The notes under the pieces are model-generated. The model made no database searches, was not told where the DNA came from, and saw nothing but the letters and a program-made list of their open reading frames with translations. The position numbers were made by a program, and so were the translations under genes. A DNA stretch of 64,000 nucleotides from Candidatus Edwardsbacteria bacterium RifOxyA12_full_54_48 (GTDB lineage: Bacteria; Edwardsbacteria; AC1; EtOH8): positions 1 to 64,000 of the forward strand of contig MFFN01000005.1 in NCBI GenBank assembly GCA_001777915.1. Direction: 5' to 3'. Positions 22,745 to 32,956 of this stretch are shown here, one piece after another. How positions within the stretch are numbered: position 1 is the first letter of the stretch; every line of letters starts with the position of its first letter.

Positions 22745-24328
22745 ATGGTAATAATGCCGGACGGCAAAGTGATGGAACCGAGCATAATCCTGACCATAGA
22801 GGATCTGCGCGACAAGGAAAAAACCGTTATGAAGATGTTCGGGGGCAGCCCACAGATGACCATGAGCGCCAAGGAGGCTCTGATGGTAGACATCTCCGAG
22901 GTGGTGGCCAATCTGGTCGGCGACAGGATCGAACTGGCCGGCCAGTATAAGACCGACACCCTGGTCTATTACGCCCCCACCGCCTTCAGCGGCGACAAGG
23001 AGCGGGCCATCACCGTGGCCAACAAAGTGTACGCCCAGCGGTTGATGAAACTGGAAAAGGAAAGGCGCGACCATACTGTCGCCATAGCCAGGCTTAAGGA
23101 CCTTTACGAGTCCGAGAGGAACAAGATCGGTCTGCTCACCGCCAAGATTTTGGAGGTGAAGAACAGCGGAGTCAGCGAGGAGAAGAACCAACAGCAGGTC
23201 AGCCAGGCCCGCGAGGAAGCCATGAAGATGGCCGAGGAGACCATCCTGGCCATCGAAAACGAGAAGAAAGATCTGGAGCAGACGGTGGACCAGCTAGAGG
23301 CGCTGCTGCATGACAGTATCTCCATCGCCCAGCATTCCGAGGAGATGGAGCGGCTGAAGACGGAATACGACGAGGTCAACCGCCGGGCCATGAGGTACCG
23401 CCCTTCGGAGAACCTCAGCCAGCTGAGCAGGGAGCAAAAACAGGAGCTGGCCAAGCTGCTTCCTAAGCTCAAGGGCACCGATGGCAACGATCGTTATTTC
23501 GACCTGCGCCAGGTCCTGAAAATTAAGGACCGGCAATCCGGCCTGCTGGAGGGCACTCATGTGCTGGTCAAATACCGGCCGGCCGACGAGACCAAATATT
23601 TTATGGGCCGGCTGTTTTTCAACGACACCAAGGATTATATCTGCCTGGGGCAGGGGTTCGAGATCACCTCCGGAGTATATACCGGACGGGATCGCAAGGA
23701 AACGCCGACCGACGAATCGGTCCTTCAATATCTTAATATGAACCCCCTTAGCGTCCAGATCTACCTTGAGGCGGTGCGCAACTCGGCCATCCAGACGGTC
23801 CAATTCTGGCTGCACGACCTCAGAGCCGAACAGCTGATGGAGATCCAATCCATCGATCCCCTGATAGTCCAGTTGATGAAAGATTCCATGAAGATAGCCC
23901 ACGAAAGGGCTTACGAGGTGAATGCCACCTGCGATGAACCTCAGCCATCAGATCCAAGGACGGAGGAAGACAGAGGAATGGTTGATCCTGTTCTGGCAGC
24001 TGTCAAGAAAGCCGTGGCCCAGCCGCTGGCCATGAAATACGTGCTGGATGAGCAGGATCTGAAGAAAAGGATAAACCAGGCCTCCGACCAAATGCAGAAG
24101 GAGGCTCTGGCCCGCCAGCTGAAGCGGCTCCAGGGAAAGAAACACGGCGAGATCCGGGCCTTGTACGAATCCCTGAAAAAGATGCTGATGGACGAGGAGA
24201 TGGTGGGCCCCGATCGCATCAATTTCAAGAAATACGTCCCGATATTGGAACTGCGTAAAAAGATAAGCGAAAGCATGGCGGAGCGGATAAAGCGGGACGA
24301 CAAACTTCCCGACTCCATTCTGGATTGA
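22745..24328 (+). CDS. Large coiled-coil protein of unknown function
   Basis: A soluble protein of 527 residues from ATG 22745, which has AGGGA six bases upstream; ATG 22706 is an in-frame alternative without such a site. It starts with a short beta segment (MVIMPDGKVM), then a long coiled coil (about residues 100-240, SEEKNQQQVSQAREEAMKM and similar), a central beta-rich part (LLEGTHVLVKYRP; FEITSGVYTGRDR) and a second charged helical region. No family recognised. It precedes a small exported protein gene by 21 bases. Confidence 0.6.
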   Translation: MVIMPDGKVMEPSIILTIEDLRDKEKTVMKMFGGSPQMTMSAKEALMVDISEVVANLVGDRIELAGQYKTDTLVYYAPTAFSGDKERAITVANKVYAQRLMKLEKERRDHTVAIARLKDLYESERNKIGLLTAKILEVKNSGVSEEKNQQQVSQAREEAMKMAEETILAIENEKKDLEQTVDQLEALLHDSISIAQHSEEMERLKTEYDEVNRRAMRYRPSENLSQLSREQKQELAKLLPKLKGTDGNDRYFDLRQVLKIKDRQSGLLEGTHVLVKYRPADETKYFMGRLFFNDTKDYICLGQGFEITSGVYTGRDRKETPTDESVLQYLNMNPLSVQIYLEAVRNSAIQTVQFWLHDLRAEQLMEIQSIDPLIVQLMKDSMKIAHERAYEVNATCDEPQPSDPRTEEDRGMVDPVLAAVKKAVAQPLAMKYVLDEQDLKKRINQASDQMQKEALARQLKRLQGKKHGEIRALYESLKKMLMDEEMVGPDRINFKKYVPILELRKKISESMAERIKRDDKLPDSILD

Positions 24329-24349
24329 ACATACACTAAGGAGAAAAAG

Positions 24350-24880
24350 ATGAAAAGACATCTATCATTGGCGCTGCTCATTACCTTGCTGCTGGCCTTC
24401 TCCCTGCCGGCCGAAAAAAAGAGCGACAAGAAAAAGGACCAGGCGGCTGCCGAGGAAACATCGCCCCAGGGCCTTTATAAATATCTTCCCGAGTCATACG
24501 ACAAGCAGGCGGTATTCACGGTGGCCGACCTGATCGCATTAAAAATGACCGCCTACAACAGCCGGGCCCAGGGTATCAGCGGAAAACTGATCAGCAGTTC
24601 CATAACGGCGCTGGCCTGGCCGGACAGCTTGGTGCTGAACTGCTACCTGGAACTTCAGGAGAAGGACAAGGCCAGCTACTTGGGTGCGGGAAAGTTCACC
24701 TACCCCCAGGACGATCTGCCGGCAATGTTCCAGGAGGCGGTCACTTTCATCCAGAAGATGTCCCACTTGTATTATGCCGACCTAAACGACAAATACACGG
24801 TCATCAATCTTTATATGAAGGGCAGCCTGGTGGCTAATTGGAAGGATTTTCAGCTCAAGGTTCAGGCCCAGGGGAAGTGA
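24350..24880 (+). CDS. Exported protein of unknown function
   Basis: A protein of 176 residues with a signal peptide (MKRHLSLALLITLLLAFSLP) and a Lys-rich mature N-terminus. The body is a compact alpha/beta sequence with no motif recognised. AAGGAG precedes ATG 24350. The gene is tightly linked to the next (four bases), so it may share an mRNA with the metallo-hydrolase, although one is exported and the other is likely cytoplasmic. Confidence 0.6.
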   Translation: MKRHLSLALLITLLLAFSLPAEKKSDKKKDQAAAEETSPQGLYKYLPESYDKQAVFTVADLIALKMTAYNSRAQGISGKLISSSITALAWPDSLVLNCYLELQEKDKASYLGAGKFTYPQDDLPAMFQEAVTFIQKMSHLYYADLNDKYTVINLYMKGSLVANWKDFQLKVQAQGK

Positions 24881-24884
24881 TAAA

Positions 24885-25538
24885 TTGATCGATCCAAACA
24901 AACCCCTGATATATCAGACCGTGGTGGCCAAGGGTCTGGTGGACACCAATTGCTATCTGCTGGCCTGCTCTGAAACCGGGGAAGCGATGATAATAGACCC
25001 CGGGGCTTTCAACCCGGGCGAAGCAAGGACCATCCTGGGGCTTATCAGCCAGCATGACCTGAAACCCCGATATATCCTGAACACTCACGGCCATATCGAC
25101 CACATAGCCGGCAACCAACCGATCAAAAAGGCCACCGGGGCCGAACTGCTCATTCACTCCAGTGATGCCGACATGATTGGATCGGGCACCATGAACGGCT
25201 CGTTCATGTTCGGGAAAGAGGTCGTCTCTCCTCCGGCCGACCGGCAGTTGGAGGACGGCCAAATTATACAGCTGGGAAAGCTATCGATACGGGTGATCCA
25301 TACCCCCGGCCATACACCGGGATGCATTTGTCTTCATGTCGATGGCACGCTTTTCTCCGGCGATACATTGTTTGCCGGCTCGGTGGGACGGACCGATCTG
25401 CCGGGCGGAGATGAAAAGGCCATCATCCGCTCAATCAAAGAAAGGCTTTTGAACCTGCCCGATGAGACCGTGATCCGGCCGGGCCATGGGCCGAGGACCA
25501 CCATTGGGCAAGAGCGGAAAGAGAACCCGTTCCTGTGA
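24885..25538 (+). CDS. MBL-fold hydrolase, glyoxalase II-like
   Basis: A protein of 217 residues with the metallo-beta-lactamase signature THGHIDHIAGN (HxHxDH), later HTPGHTPG (His), FSGDTLFAG (bridging Asp) and RPGHGP (His). This set forms a two-metal site, as in hydroxyacylglutathione hydrolase-like enzymes; many bacterial homologues act on other thioesters. Start is TTG 24885 with GGGGAAG upstream. It precedes pgk by 52 bases. Confidence 0.8.
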   Translation: MIDPNKPLIYQTVVAKGLVDTNCYLLACSETGEAMIIDPGAFNPGEARTILGLISQHDLKPRYILNTHGHIDHIAGNQPIKKATGAELLIHSSDADMIGSGTMNGSFMFGKEVVSPPADRQLEDGQIIQLGKLSIRVIHTPGHTPGCICLHVDGTLFSGDTLFAGSVGRTDLPGGDEKAIIRSIKERLLNLPDETVIRPGHGPRTTIGQERKENPFL

Positions 25539-25590
25539 AAATTGAAAATATCAAATATTGAATCTCAAATTGCCGCAGAGGAGGATTTCC

Positions 25591-26802
25591 ATGAAAAAAC
25601 TCAATATCCGCGATCTCGATCTGAAAGGCAAACGGGTGCTGGTCCGGGTGGATTTCAACGTTCCCCAGGACAAGAAGACCGGGGCCATCAAGGACGACTC
25701 CCGGGTGGTGGGGGCTCTGCCTACCATCAATTATCTGATCGAACATGGGGCCAAGGTAATATTGATGTCCCATCTGGGAAGGCCCGATGGTCAGGTAAAT
25801 GTGCAGTTCACCCTAAAACCGGTGGCTGAAAAGCTGTCGGAATTGCTTAAAAAGCCGATCAAATTCGCTTCCGATTGCATCGGTTTGGAGCCGCTGAAAA
25901 TATCACAGGAATTGAAAGCGGGCGAAGTTCTCTTGTTGGAGAACCTGCGTTTCCATGCCGAAGAGGAGAAGAACGATCCGGCTTTTGCCAAACAGCTGGC
26001 GGAGCTGGGGGAAATATATGTCAACGACGCTTTCGGCACTGCCCACCGGGCCCACGCCTCCACCGAGGGAGTGACAAAATATTTCAAACAGAACGCCGCC
26101 GGGTTCCTGATGGAGAAGGAGATAGATTATCTGTCGGCCGTCCTGGAAAGCCCGGAGCATCCCTTTGTGGCCATCCTGGGCGGGGCCAAGGTGTCCGATA
26201 AAATTGCGGTGATAGAGAATCTTTTAAACAAAGCCGATGCCGTTCTGATCGGCGGGGCCATGGCCTACACATTCTTGCTGGCCCAGGGCAAGGAGGTCGG
26301 CTCCTCCCTGGTCGAGAAGGACAAACTGAATATGGCCAAGGATATCCTGCAAAAATCCCAAAAGATCAGATTTCTACTGCCGATAGACCACATTGCAGCC
26401 GAGAAAAAAGAAGGCCAACCGGATAAGAAAGGAAAGCCGACCTTCACCTTCGTCAATCCCAAAGAGGTCGCAGAAATCCCCCGGGGCCTGGCCGGTGTGG
26501 ACATCGGTCCCCGGACGATCATCGAGTACAATAAGGCCATCTCCGGGGCTAGGACCATAGTCTGGAACGGACCGATGGGCATCTTCGAGACCCCGGAATA
26601 CGCCAAGGGGACCTTCGAAGTGGCCAAAGCCGTGGCGGCATCGGGGGCCAAGTCCATCATCGGCGGGGGGGATTCCGCCTCGGCGGTGCATCTTTCCGGG
26701 GTGGCCGAAAAGATATCGCATATCTCCACCGGGGGCGGGGCGTCGTTGGAGTTTTTGGAGGGGAAAGTACTGCCCGGCGTGGCGGCGTTGACGGATAAAT
26801 AA
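25591..26802 (+). CDS. pgk: Phosphoglycerate kinase
   Basis: A protein of 403 residues, the usual length. It begins [19 protein letters not shown] with VDFNVPQ (substrate Asp and Asn), and has [34 protein letters not shown] and the C-terminal GGGDSASAV nucleotide motif. It catalyses the reversible transfer of phosphate from 1,3-bisphosphoglycerate to ADP in glycolysis/gluconeogenesis. ATG 25591 follows GAGGA with good spacing. tpiA follows after 32 bases, forming a glycolytic pair. Confidence 0.97.
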   Translation: MKKLNIRDLDLKGKRVLVRVDFNVPQDKKTGAIKDDSRVVGALPTINYLIEHGAKVILMSHLGRPDGQVNVQFTLKPVAEKLSELLKKPIKFASDCIGLEPLKISQELKAGEVLLLENLRFHAEEEKNDPAFAKQLAELGEIYVNDAFGTAHRAHASTEGVTKYFKQNAAGFLMEKEIDYLSAVLESPEHPFVAILGGAKVSDKIAVIENLLNKADAVLIGGAMAYTFLLAQGKEVGSSLVEKDKLNMAKDILQKSQKIRFLLPIDHIAAEKKEGQPDKKGKPTFTFVNPKEVAEIPRGLAGVDIGPRTIIEYNKAISGARTIVWNGPMGIFETPEYAKGTFEVAKAVAASGAKSIIGGGDSASAVHLSGVAEKISHISTGGGASLEFLEGKVLPGVAALTDK

Positions 26803-26834
26803 CATCAAGGGATTTGATCATAAAAGGAGATAGA

Positions 26835-27584
26835 ATGCGCAAACCCATAATTGCCGGAAACTGGAAGATGCACAAAAATATGTCCGAGGCCAAAGCTTTG
26901 GCGGAAGGCATTGTTCAAAAGGTTCAAAAGGTTGAAAAAGTTCAAATAGTGCTGTGTCCGCCTTTTACGGCCTTGGGGGTCGTGGCTGAAGCAATAAAAG
27001 GATCTAATGTCGAATTGGGCGCCCAGAACTGCCATTTCGAGGATAAAGGCGCCTTTAGCGGCGAGATATCCACGGCGTTTCTTATCGATGCCGGGTGCAA
27101 ATTTGTGATCATAGGGCATTCCGAGCGACGGCAGTATTTTGTCGAGGATGATGCCCTGATCAACAAGAAGATCAAAAAAGCTTTGTCTTCAGGGCTGATA
27201 CCCATATTCTGCATCGGCGAGACCCTGCAGGAGCGCCAGAAGGAACAGACCTTCGACGTGCTGAAACGCCAGGTGCTGCATGGCCTGCAGGAAGTAAACC
27301 TCTCCGATCCCGAACGGTTGATAGTTGCCTATGAGCCGGTTTGGGCCATCGGGACCGGAATGACCGCCAGCAAGGAACAGGCCCAGGAGGCCCACCGTTA
27401 TATCCGCGACCTGCTGGCCGGGCTGTGGGGAAGCGAGACTGCCGAAAAGATAAGGATACAATACGGCGGCAGCGTCAAACCGGACAATGTCACGGAACTT
27501 ATGGCCCAGGACGATATCGACGGAGCCCTGGTGGGCGGGGCCAGCCTGGAGGCAGATTCTTTTTCCAGGATCATAAAATTTTGA
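26835..27584 (+). CDS. tpiA: Triosephosphate isomerase
   Basis: A protein of 249 residues. NWKMHKN (substrate Asn, Lys), the catalytic His in IGHSERR, the catalytic Glu in AYEPVWAIGTG and the phosphate motif YGGSV are all present. It interconverts dihydroxyacetone phosphate and glyceraldehyde 3-phosphate in the cytoplasm. AAAAGGAG precedes ATG 26835. It is co-transcribed with pgk and followed by a strong terminator. Confidence 0.97.
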   Translation: MRKPIIAGNWKMHKNMSEAKALAEGIVQKVQKVEKVQIVLCPPFTALGVVAEAIKGSNVELGAQNCHFEDKGAFSGEISTAFLIDAGCKFVIIGHSERRQYFVEDDALINKKIKKALSSGLIPIFCIGETLQERQKEQTFDVLKRQVLHGLQEVNLSDPERLIVAYEPVWAIGTGMTASKEQAQEAHRYIRDLLAGLWGSETAEKIRIQYGGSVKPDNVTELMAQDDIDGALVGGASLEADSFSRIIKF

Positions 27585-27600
27585 GATCACCGCCCAACAG

Positions 27601-27629
27601 AAAAGCCCGGATCTACGATCCGGGCTTTT
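27601..27629. terminator. Bidirectional terminator between tpiA and rubrerythrin
   Basis: AAAAGCCCGGATC (27601-27613) pairs perfectly with GATCCGGGCTTTT (27617-27629) around TAC. It ends tpiA on the plus strand and the convergent rubrerythrin gene on the minus strand. Confidence 0.9.
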
Positions 27630-27640
27630 GATATTCTTTC

Positions 27641-28144
27641 TTAAAACGGCTGGAAACGGGCCTCTTCCCAGTAGGCGCTCATGAATAACTTCTGTTGCTT
27701 GACCAGCGCCTCCAGGTGTTTTTTCTCCCAGGCTACCAGGACGGACAACAGGGTTTTAAGCTTGGCATTTTTGGCCTTGCTTTTCATCTTGGAATAAAAA
27801 TCTATCGAATTCTGCTCCAGCAGTATTCCGATGGAGAGGGCGGACATCTCGTAATGCTTGTCCTTGATGCGCTTGACGAAGTCCGCCGAAAAGATGGGGC
27901 TGGGGCCGGCGGCGGATACCTTCGACTTGCCGTCTATCGCGGCCAGATTCCATTTTTTGTCCCGGCCGTAGGAGGCGATCCCGTCCAGCAGGGTCTTGCG
28001 GTGCAGTTCCTCGTCCTGGGCCAAAGCTTTGAAAACCTCTTGGGCTTTTTTGTCCGTGGTGATGGCCGAAGCGGTCAGATAGTGATGATACCCGTCCTGT
28101 TCGGCCAGGATGGCCAGCTTGAGCATTTCGATGGTCCGGTCCAT
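27641..28144 (-). CDS. Ferritin-like rubrerythrin-family protein
   Basis: A protein of 167 residues forming a four-helix diiron-type sequence. Candidate ligands include AEQDGYHHY, EELHRK, EQNSIDFY and WEKKHLEAL (ExxH). There is no C-terminal rubredoxin CxxC domain. Relatives reduce peroxide or store/sense iron in anaerobes. It lies 18 bases after the next rubrerythrin-like gene on the same strand, so the two are probably one operon. Confidence 0.75.
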   Translation of the reverse strand: MDRTIEMLKLAILAEQDGYHHYLTASAITTDKKAQEVFKALAQDEELHRKTLLDGIASYGRDKKWNLAAIDGKSKVSAAGPSPIFSADFVKRIKDKHYEMSALSIGILLEQNSIDFYSKMKSKAKNAKLKTLLSVLVAWEKKHLEALVKQQKLFMSAYWEEARFQPF

Positions 28145-28162
28145 GATGGTGCTCCTTTTGGT

Positions 28163-28693
28163 TTAATTTGATTCCAAAGAAAATTCCCTGACCCCGAACC
28201 AGAAACCTATGTCATTGATGCTGTCGATCTCGGCCTGGATCAGGTTGTAATGGGATTCCTCCATCTCGACCAGCCGGAAAAATATCTGCTTGGCGGTGAC
28301 ATCGGTCTCCTTGTTGCCCTGGCGCATGTAAAAATCGGCCGCCTTGCGCTCCAGATCCAATGCGATATTCAGGGCGGTGAGGTCATCCGAGGTGCCCTGT
28401 TCGGCCTTGATCCTGGTCTGCTGGGAGGAAAGCTTGGGGACCACCTCCTCGATGTCGGAGGGGGCGATATCGAGGCCCACCCATCTCTTGCCCTGCTGAA
28501 GGCGGTTGCGCTCCTTCTCCAGAAGCTCCATGTGCCCGAATTCGTCCTGGGCCAGCCTAATGAACATATCCTTGCCAGACTGCGACCTGGTGCTGCGGGC
28601 GAATTTCAAATAGCTTTCCAGCCCCGTCTTCTCGCCCTTGATGGCCTTGTTGAGGGCGGTGATGGCCTGCTCGGAGGATACCTTTGTGCTCAT
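28163..28693 (-). CDS. Ferritin-like rubrerythrin-family protein
   Basis: A protein of 176 residues. Helix motifs KGEKTGLESYL, QDEFGHMELLEKE, DLERKAADFY and VEMEESHYNLI give the E/ExxH diiron pattern. It lacks a rubredoxin domain. Likely oxidative-stress protection in an anaerobe. ATG 28693 is chosen because AAAGGA precedes it; a longer in-frame start at 28747 is not supported. It is paired with the downstream gene of the same family. Confidence 0.75.
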   Translation of the reverse strand: MSTKVSSEQAITALNKAIKGEKTGLESYLKFARSTRSQSGKDMFIRLAQDEFGHMELLEKERNRLQQGKRWVGLDIAPSDIEEVVPKLSSQQTRIKAEQGTSDDLTALNIALDLERKAADFYMRQGNKETDVTAKQIFFRLVEMEESHYNLIQAEIDSINDIGFWFGVREFSLESN

Positions 28694-28748
28694 ACGAGTC
28701 CTTTCGAATATTTGAATCATTTTAACCCTGAAAAAAGACAAATGCAAG

Positions 28749-31700
28749 CTATTTTATCACCATGGCGCTGGTGGAGAATTCCGGGTCCATCTGCCAGGCG
28801 GGGGAAAGGCGGATGCCGATCCGTTGCGGTTTTAAAAGAAAGAAAACCTTCTTTTGCTCCGAAAGTTCCGGCCAGACCGGATATCCCGGGCTCAGCCTTT
28901 TGGTGCCGGCAAGCCCCATGGCCCTCTGGGTCCTTTCCTGGGCCCATTTGGCCAGGGCCTCGGTCAGTTCGGCCGACAGGCCGTACAACAAAAACTGTTC
29001 CCGGATCTTATTTTGTTTTTTCAGCCGGGCAAATTCCCTTTTGAGCTTATTTCCCAGGGTAACCACCTGCAATCCCACTGTAAAATCCCGACCATTGTTA
29101 TTTCCCATCATTCTGTCTGCAAATTTGGCCGAGAAAATCAGTTCCAGGGGTTTTGCCCCTTTTAGAAACTGTAATTTTATAACCGGCTTGTCCCACTTAG
29201 CCTTAAAAACACCGTAAATCATCTTGGGTTCAAAGATTTCTCCCCGCAAGCAGCCATTAACCAGAAGGTCAAAGTTTTTTTGGGCTTCGGCAAGCTGTAG
29301 CTCCTTTTTTTTGCCACGGGACATCTTTGACACCATCTGCCAGCGTTTTTCGAACAACGTTTTTTTATCCAACAGACCCAGCAGTTCGGCCAGGGGGATC
29401 CTTTTGACCACCGTTATACTGTCTTTTGGCATCCTTCGGGATTTGGCTTTGGATGTTTTGCTGCTGCCGGCCTGTTTTTTATCCAGCGATTGTACTATCT
29501 TGAGGCCGTCCATGGCGTCCCCGGCAAAGAAAACCTTGCCCTGATAGCGGGGCTGAAGCTCTTTCTTTACGAATGACTCATTCAATGCCGCTCCGCCGCA
29601 CAGCACCGGAATGGTCAATCCGGACCCGGAGAAGACCTCCAGATATTCCGACATAGCCCGGGCCGATTCCACCAGCAGACCGGAAAGGCCAATGGCCATC
29701 GGCTTATGCCTCCTGACCGCCAAAAGAATGTCCTCGGCCGTCTGCCTGATGCCCAGGTCGATCACCTGGTACCCGTTGGCGGTCAGGATCAAGCCCGCCA
29801 GGTTCTTGCCGATGTCATGGATGTCGCCCCGGACCGTAGCGATCACGATGGTGCCGGTGCGGGAAGTTCTGCGGCCCTTGAGATGGGGCTTCAGGATATC
29901 CACCGCTTTCTGCATCACTTCGGCCGAGCGGAGAACGAAAGGCAGCTGCATCTCGCCGCGACCGAAAAGCTTTCCCACTTGGTCCATGGCCGGAAGCAAT
30001 ATCCGGTCGATGATCGTCACCGGATCGTGATCCTTCAGCAGAAGGCGGATATTATCCGTCAGGTCCTTTTCTTCGCCCCTGATTATGCTTTGCTGAAGCT
30101 GTTTTTGGGACGTCAACTTTCGGAGTCGGGTCTTGGGTGGAGCTGTTTCCGGCTTGCCGGAAAAATAATTCAAAATAAGTTCCAGCGGAGACGATTGTCC
30201 TTTTCGGCGGTCAAAGATAAGGTCGTCGCATAACTCCACCGCCTGGCGGGGGATCCGATTCAGGGGCATGATCTTTCCGGGATGGATTATGGCGGCATCC
30301 AGCCCGGCGGTTATGGCCCTTTGCAGGAATACCGAATTCAGGGCTTTCCGGGCCTCCGGCGGCAGCCCGTAGGAGATATTGCTGACACCCAGGACGGTGA
30401 AGGAATCGGGGAAGATCTTTTTCAGCTCTGCGATGGCCTCTAGGGATTCCAACCCGGCCCGGCTGAGCGACCGGTCGCCGCTGCCCAGGGTGAAGGTGAG
30501 GGTATCGAAGAAAAGATCCTGATGGGTAAGGCCATGCTTCAGGGATAGGGAGGCCAGTCGCCGGGCTATCGCCACTTTCCGGGCGGCGGTATGGGCCATG
30601 CCTTTTTCGTCGATGGTCAGGCAGACCACGGCGGCCCCGTATTGCCGGCACAGGGTCAGGATCTTTCGGGCCTTGGCGCCGCCATCCTCCAGGTTGATGG
30701 AATTTATGATCGATCGCCCGGAGAGATTCTTCAAGGCTGCCTCGACGGCTTCAGGGTCAGTGGAATCGATCATCACCGGGAGACGGCAGCGGGTGTTCAG
30801 CAGAAAGCACAGGCGGCGGTAATCATCAACCTCATCCCGGCCGGGCCGGGCCAGCGAAAGGTCGATGGCGTGGGCCCCCTCTTTCTCCTGCGAACAGGCC
30901 ATAGCTGCCATGCCCTGAAGGTCATCCTTCTCCAGCAGTTCGCGAAAGGCCTTGCTGCCCGAGGCATTGGTCCGTTCGCCGATCAGCAGCGGCTTGGGCG
31001 AAACCGCGATCTCCTGCGACTGATATAGCGAGGAGATGCGGGCGGTAATTTTTGCCGGCCGGCGGGGAGGGATATCCTTGAGTCTTTCGGACAGCATTTT
31101 GATGTATTTGGGACCGGTGCCGCAGCAGCCCCCGGCGAAATTCAAACCCGGGTTCCGGGCGAAGCCCTCCATGCTGCGGGTGAACTGCTCCGGCCCCAGG
31201 TCATAATACAATTGCCCGTTCTTCATCCTGGGCAGCCCGGCATTGGGCAGCAGGGAGAGCAGCTTGGGTGAGTTATGGCCCAGATAATAGACCGCCTCGG
31301 CCAGGCCTTCCGGGCCCAGGCTGCAGTTGAGCCCGATGGCATCGATCTCCCAGCTCTCCATCGAAGCCAGTAGGGCTGAAATATCGCTGCCGGTAAGGGT
31401 GCGACCGCCCTGGTCGATGGTGAACTGGACCAGGATCGGTTTTATCAAAGATCTTTTTGCCTGGACCTCCCTTATCGCGGCAACGGCGGCCTTGGCCTGC
31501 AGGATGTCCTGGCAGGTCTCCACCAGGAAAAGATCAACCCCCCCGGCCAGCAGGCCTTCGGCCTGGATGGAATAACTTCCCTTCAGGTCATCGAAACTTA
31601 CCTGTCCCAGGCTGGGGATCCTGGAGCCCGGCCCCATCGAGCCGGCCACGAACCGTGGGTGCCGGGCAGTGGTGAATTCTCCGGCAGCCCCCCTGGCCAA

Positions 31701-31997
31701 TGATGCGGCGGTCTGGTTGATCTCAAAAGCGCCGGCTTTTAATCCGTGCTCCGCCAAAATATGCGGGGCCCCGCCGAAAGTATCCGTCTCGATGATATCG
31801 GCTCCGGCCGTCAGATAATCCCTATGAACCTGGGAAATGAGATCGGGCCGGCTGACCGCCAGATACTCGTTGCAGCCGGGATGATCCTGATAATCATCTG
31901 CAGTAATCCCCAGCTCCTTGAGATAGGTACCCATAGCACCGTCAAAAACCAGGATATGTTTTTTGGCCTGTTTTATAAGGTCGGATTTGCCGATCAT
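28749..31997 (-). CDS. metH: Cobalamin-dependent methionine synthase
   Basis: A protein of 1082 residues with the four MetH modules. The homocysteine-binding barrel (1 to about 320) has FDGAMGT and the zinc Cys in NCSLGP and GGCCGT. The pterin-binding domain (about 345-600) begins LLIGERTNASGSKAF. The B12 module (about 640-860) carries DIHDIGKN, the DxHxxG cobalamin-His motif. The C-terminal AdoMet-activation domain contains RLSPGYPVWP. It transfers the methyl group of methyl-tetrahydrofolate to homocysteine. Its start overlaps the metF stop by four bases, so the two are translated together under the SAM riboswitch upstream of metF. Confidence 0.95.
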   Translation of the reverse strand: MIGKSDLIKQAKKHILVFDGAMGTYLKELGITADDYQDHPGCNEYLAVSRPDLISQVHRDYLTAGADIIETDTFGGAPHILAEHGLKAGAFEINQTAASLARGAAGEFTTARHPRFVAGSMGPGSRIPSLGQVSFDDLKGSYSIQAEGLLAGGVDLFLVETCQDILQAKAAVAAIREVQAKRSLIKPILVQFTIDQGGRTLTGSDISALLASMESWEIDAIGLNCSLGPEGLAEAVYYLGHNSPKLLSLLPNAGLPRMKNGQLYYDLGPEQFTRSMEGFARNPGLNFAGGCCGTGPKYIKMLSERLKDIPPRRPAKITARISSLYQSQEIAVSPKPLLIGERTNASGSKAFRELLEKDDLQGMAAMACSQEKEGAHAIDLSLARPGRDEVDDYRRLCFLLNTRCRLPVMIDSTDPEAVEAALKNLSGRSIINSINLEDGGAKARKILTLCRQYGAAVVCLTIDEKGMAHTAARKVAIARRLASLSLKHGLTHQDLFFDTLTFTLGSGDRSLSRAGLESLEAIAELKKIFPDSFTVLGVSNISYGLPPEARKALNSVFLQRAITAGLDAAIIHPGKIMPLNRIPRQAVELCDDLIFDRRKGQSSPLELILNYFSGKPETAPPKTRLRKLTSQKQLQQSIIRGEEKDLTDNIRLLLKDHDPVTIIDRILLPAMDQVGKLFGRGEMQLPFVLRSAEVMQKAVDILKPHLKGRRTSRTGTIVIATVRGDIHDIGKNLAGLILTANGYQVIDLGIRQTAEDILLAVRRHKPMAIGLSGLLVESARAMSEYLEVFSGSGLTIPVLCGGAALNESFVKKELQPRYQGKVFFAGDAMDGLKIVQSLDKKQAGSSKTSKAKSRRMPKDSITVVKRIPLAELLGLLDKKTLFEKRWQMVSKMSRGKKKELQLAEAQKNFDLLVNGCLRGEIFEPKMIYGVFKAKWDKPVIKLQFLKGAKPLELIFSAKFADRMMGNNNGRDFTVGLQVVTLGNKLKREFARLKKQNKIREQFLLYGLSAELTEALAKWAQERTQRAMGLAGTKRLSPGYPVWPELSEQKKVFFLLKPQRIGIRLSPAWQMDPEFSTSAMVIK

Positions 31998-32956
31998 ATC
32001 AGCTGTTTCTCCTTGAGCTGTTTCATCACCTCGGCGGTGGCGGAGGTCTTGCCCAGGGTGTAAAAGTGAAGGCAGGGGACATCCAGATCGATCAGGTCCT
32101 GGCAGAGCCGGGCGGTGAAATCGATCCCGGCCTGGCGGGCCGCGGCCTTGTCGTCATGCTGCTTGATGGTGTCCACCAGTTTTTCCGGCAAGGAAACGTA
32201 AAAATCGCGGGGGATACTGGTCAGCTGGTCCCGGTTGACCATCACCTTGATGCCGGGGATGATGGGCACGGTTATACCGGCCTCCCGGGCCTTTTTGACG
32301 AACGATTCGAACAATTCGGCCGAGAACACCATCTGGGTCAATATATACGAAGCGCCCTGGTCCACCTTGGATTTAAGGTTCCGGATGTCGTCGGCTAGGT
32401 TGGGGGCCTCGTAATGCTTCTCCGGATATCCGGCCACCCCCATGCAGAAATTGGTGGGGATGGCGTCGTCCAGGTTCTCCAGATACTGGCCCCGGTTGAG
32501 ATGGGCTATCTGCTCCACCAGCTGGCAGGCATGGTGGTGCCCCTCGGGCTCCGGGAGAAAGCCCTTGTAATCGGGCGGGGGGTCGCCCCGGATGACGAAC
32601 AGGTTCTCGAAGCCCAGGTACTGCAGGTCGATCAGGGCATCCTCGGTCTCGTAACGGTTGAATCCCCCGCAGATCAGGTGCGGCACCGTCTCCACCCGGT
32701 AGCGGTTGGCCAGGGCGGTGCAGATGCCCACCGTGCCAGGCTTCTTGCGCTTAGGTATCTTGACGATGACGCCGTTCACCTCCTCGTAGACGATCCGCTG
32801 CTGGTGATAGGTGACATTGATGAAGGAGGGATTGAAGGGCATCAGCCGGTCGATGGCATCATAGATCACCTGGATGCTGTGGCCTTTCTCGGGCGGGGTG
32901 ATCTCCAGTGAGACCAGGGTCTTCTTCCGCTGTTCCAGATGCTGGGTGACGTGCAT
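31994..32956 (-). CDS. metF: Methylenetetrahydrofolate reductase
   Basis: A protein of 320 residues. SLEITPPEKG at the N-terminus, NVTYH, FVIRGDPP, GVAGYPEKH, TQMVFSAELF and IPGIKVMV are typical of FAD-dependent MetF. It makes 5-methyl-tetrahydrofolate, the substrate of the metH product encoded directly downstream with a four-base overlap. ATG 32956 gives the normal N-terminus; the frame is open further upstream (to 33052) but without family similarity. About 430 bases of leader separate it from the riboswitch terminator. Confidence 0.93.
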   Translation of the reverse strand: MHVTQHLEQRKKTLVSLEITPPEKGHSIQVIYDAIDRLMPFNPSFINVTYHQQRIVYEEVNGVIVKIPKRKKPGTVGICTALANRYRVETVPHLICGGFNRYETEDALIDLQYLGFENLFVIRGDPPPDYKGFLPEPEGHHHACQLVEQIAHLNRGQYLENLDDAIPTNFCMGVAGYPEKHYEAPNLADDIRNLKSKVDQGASYILTQMVFSAELFESFVKKAREAGITVPIIPGIKVMVNRDQLTSIPRDFYVSLPEKLVDTIKQHDDKAAARQAGIDFTARLCQDLIDLDVPCLHFYTLGKTSATAEVMKQLKEKQLI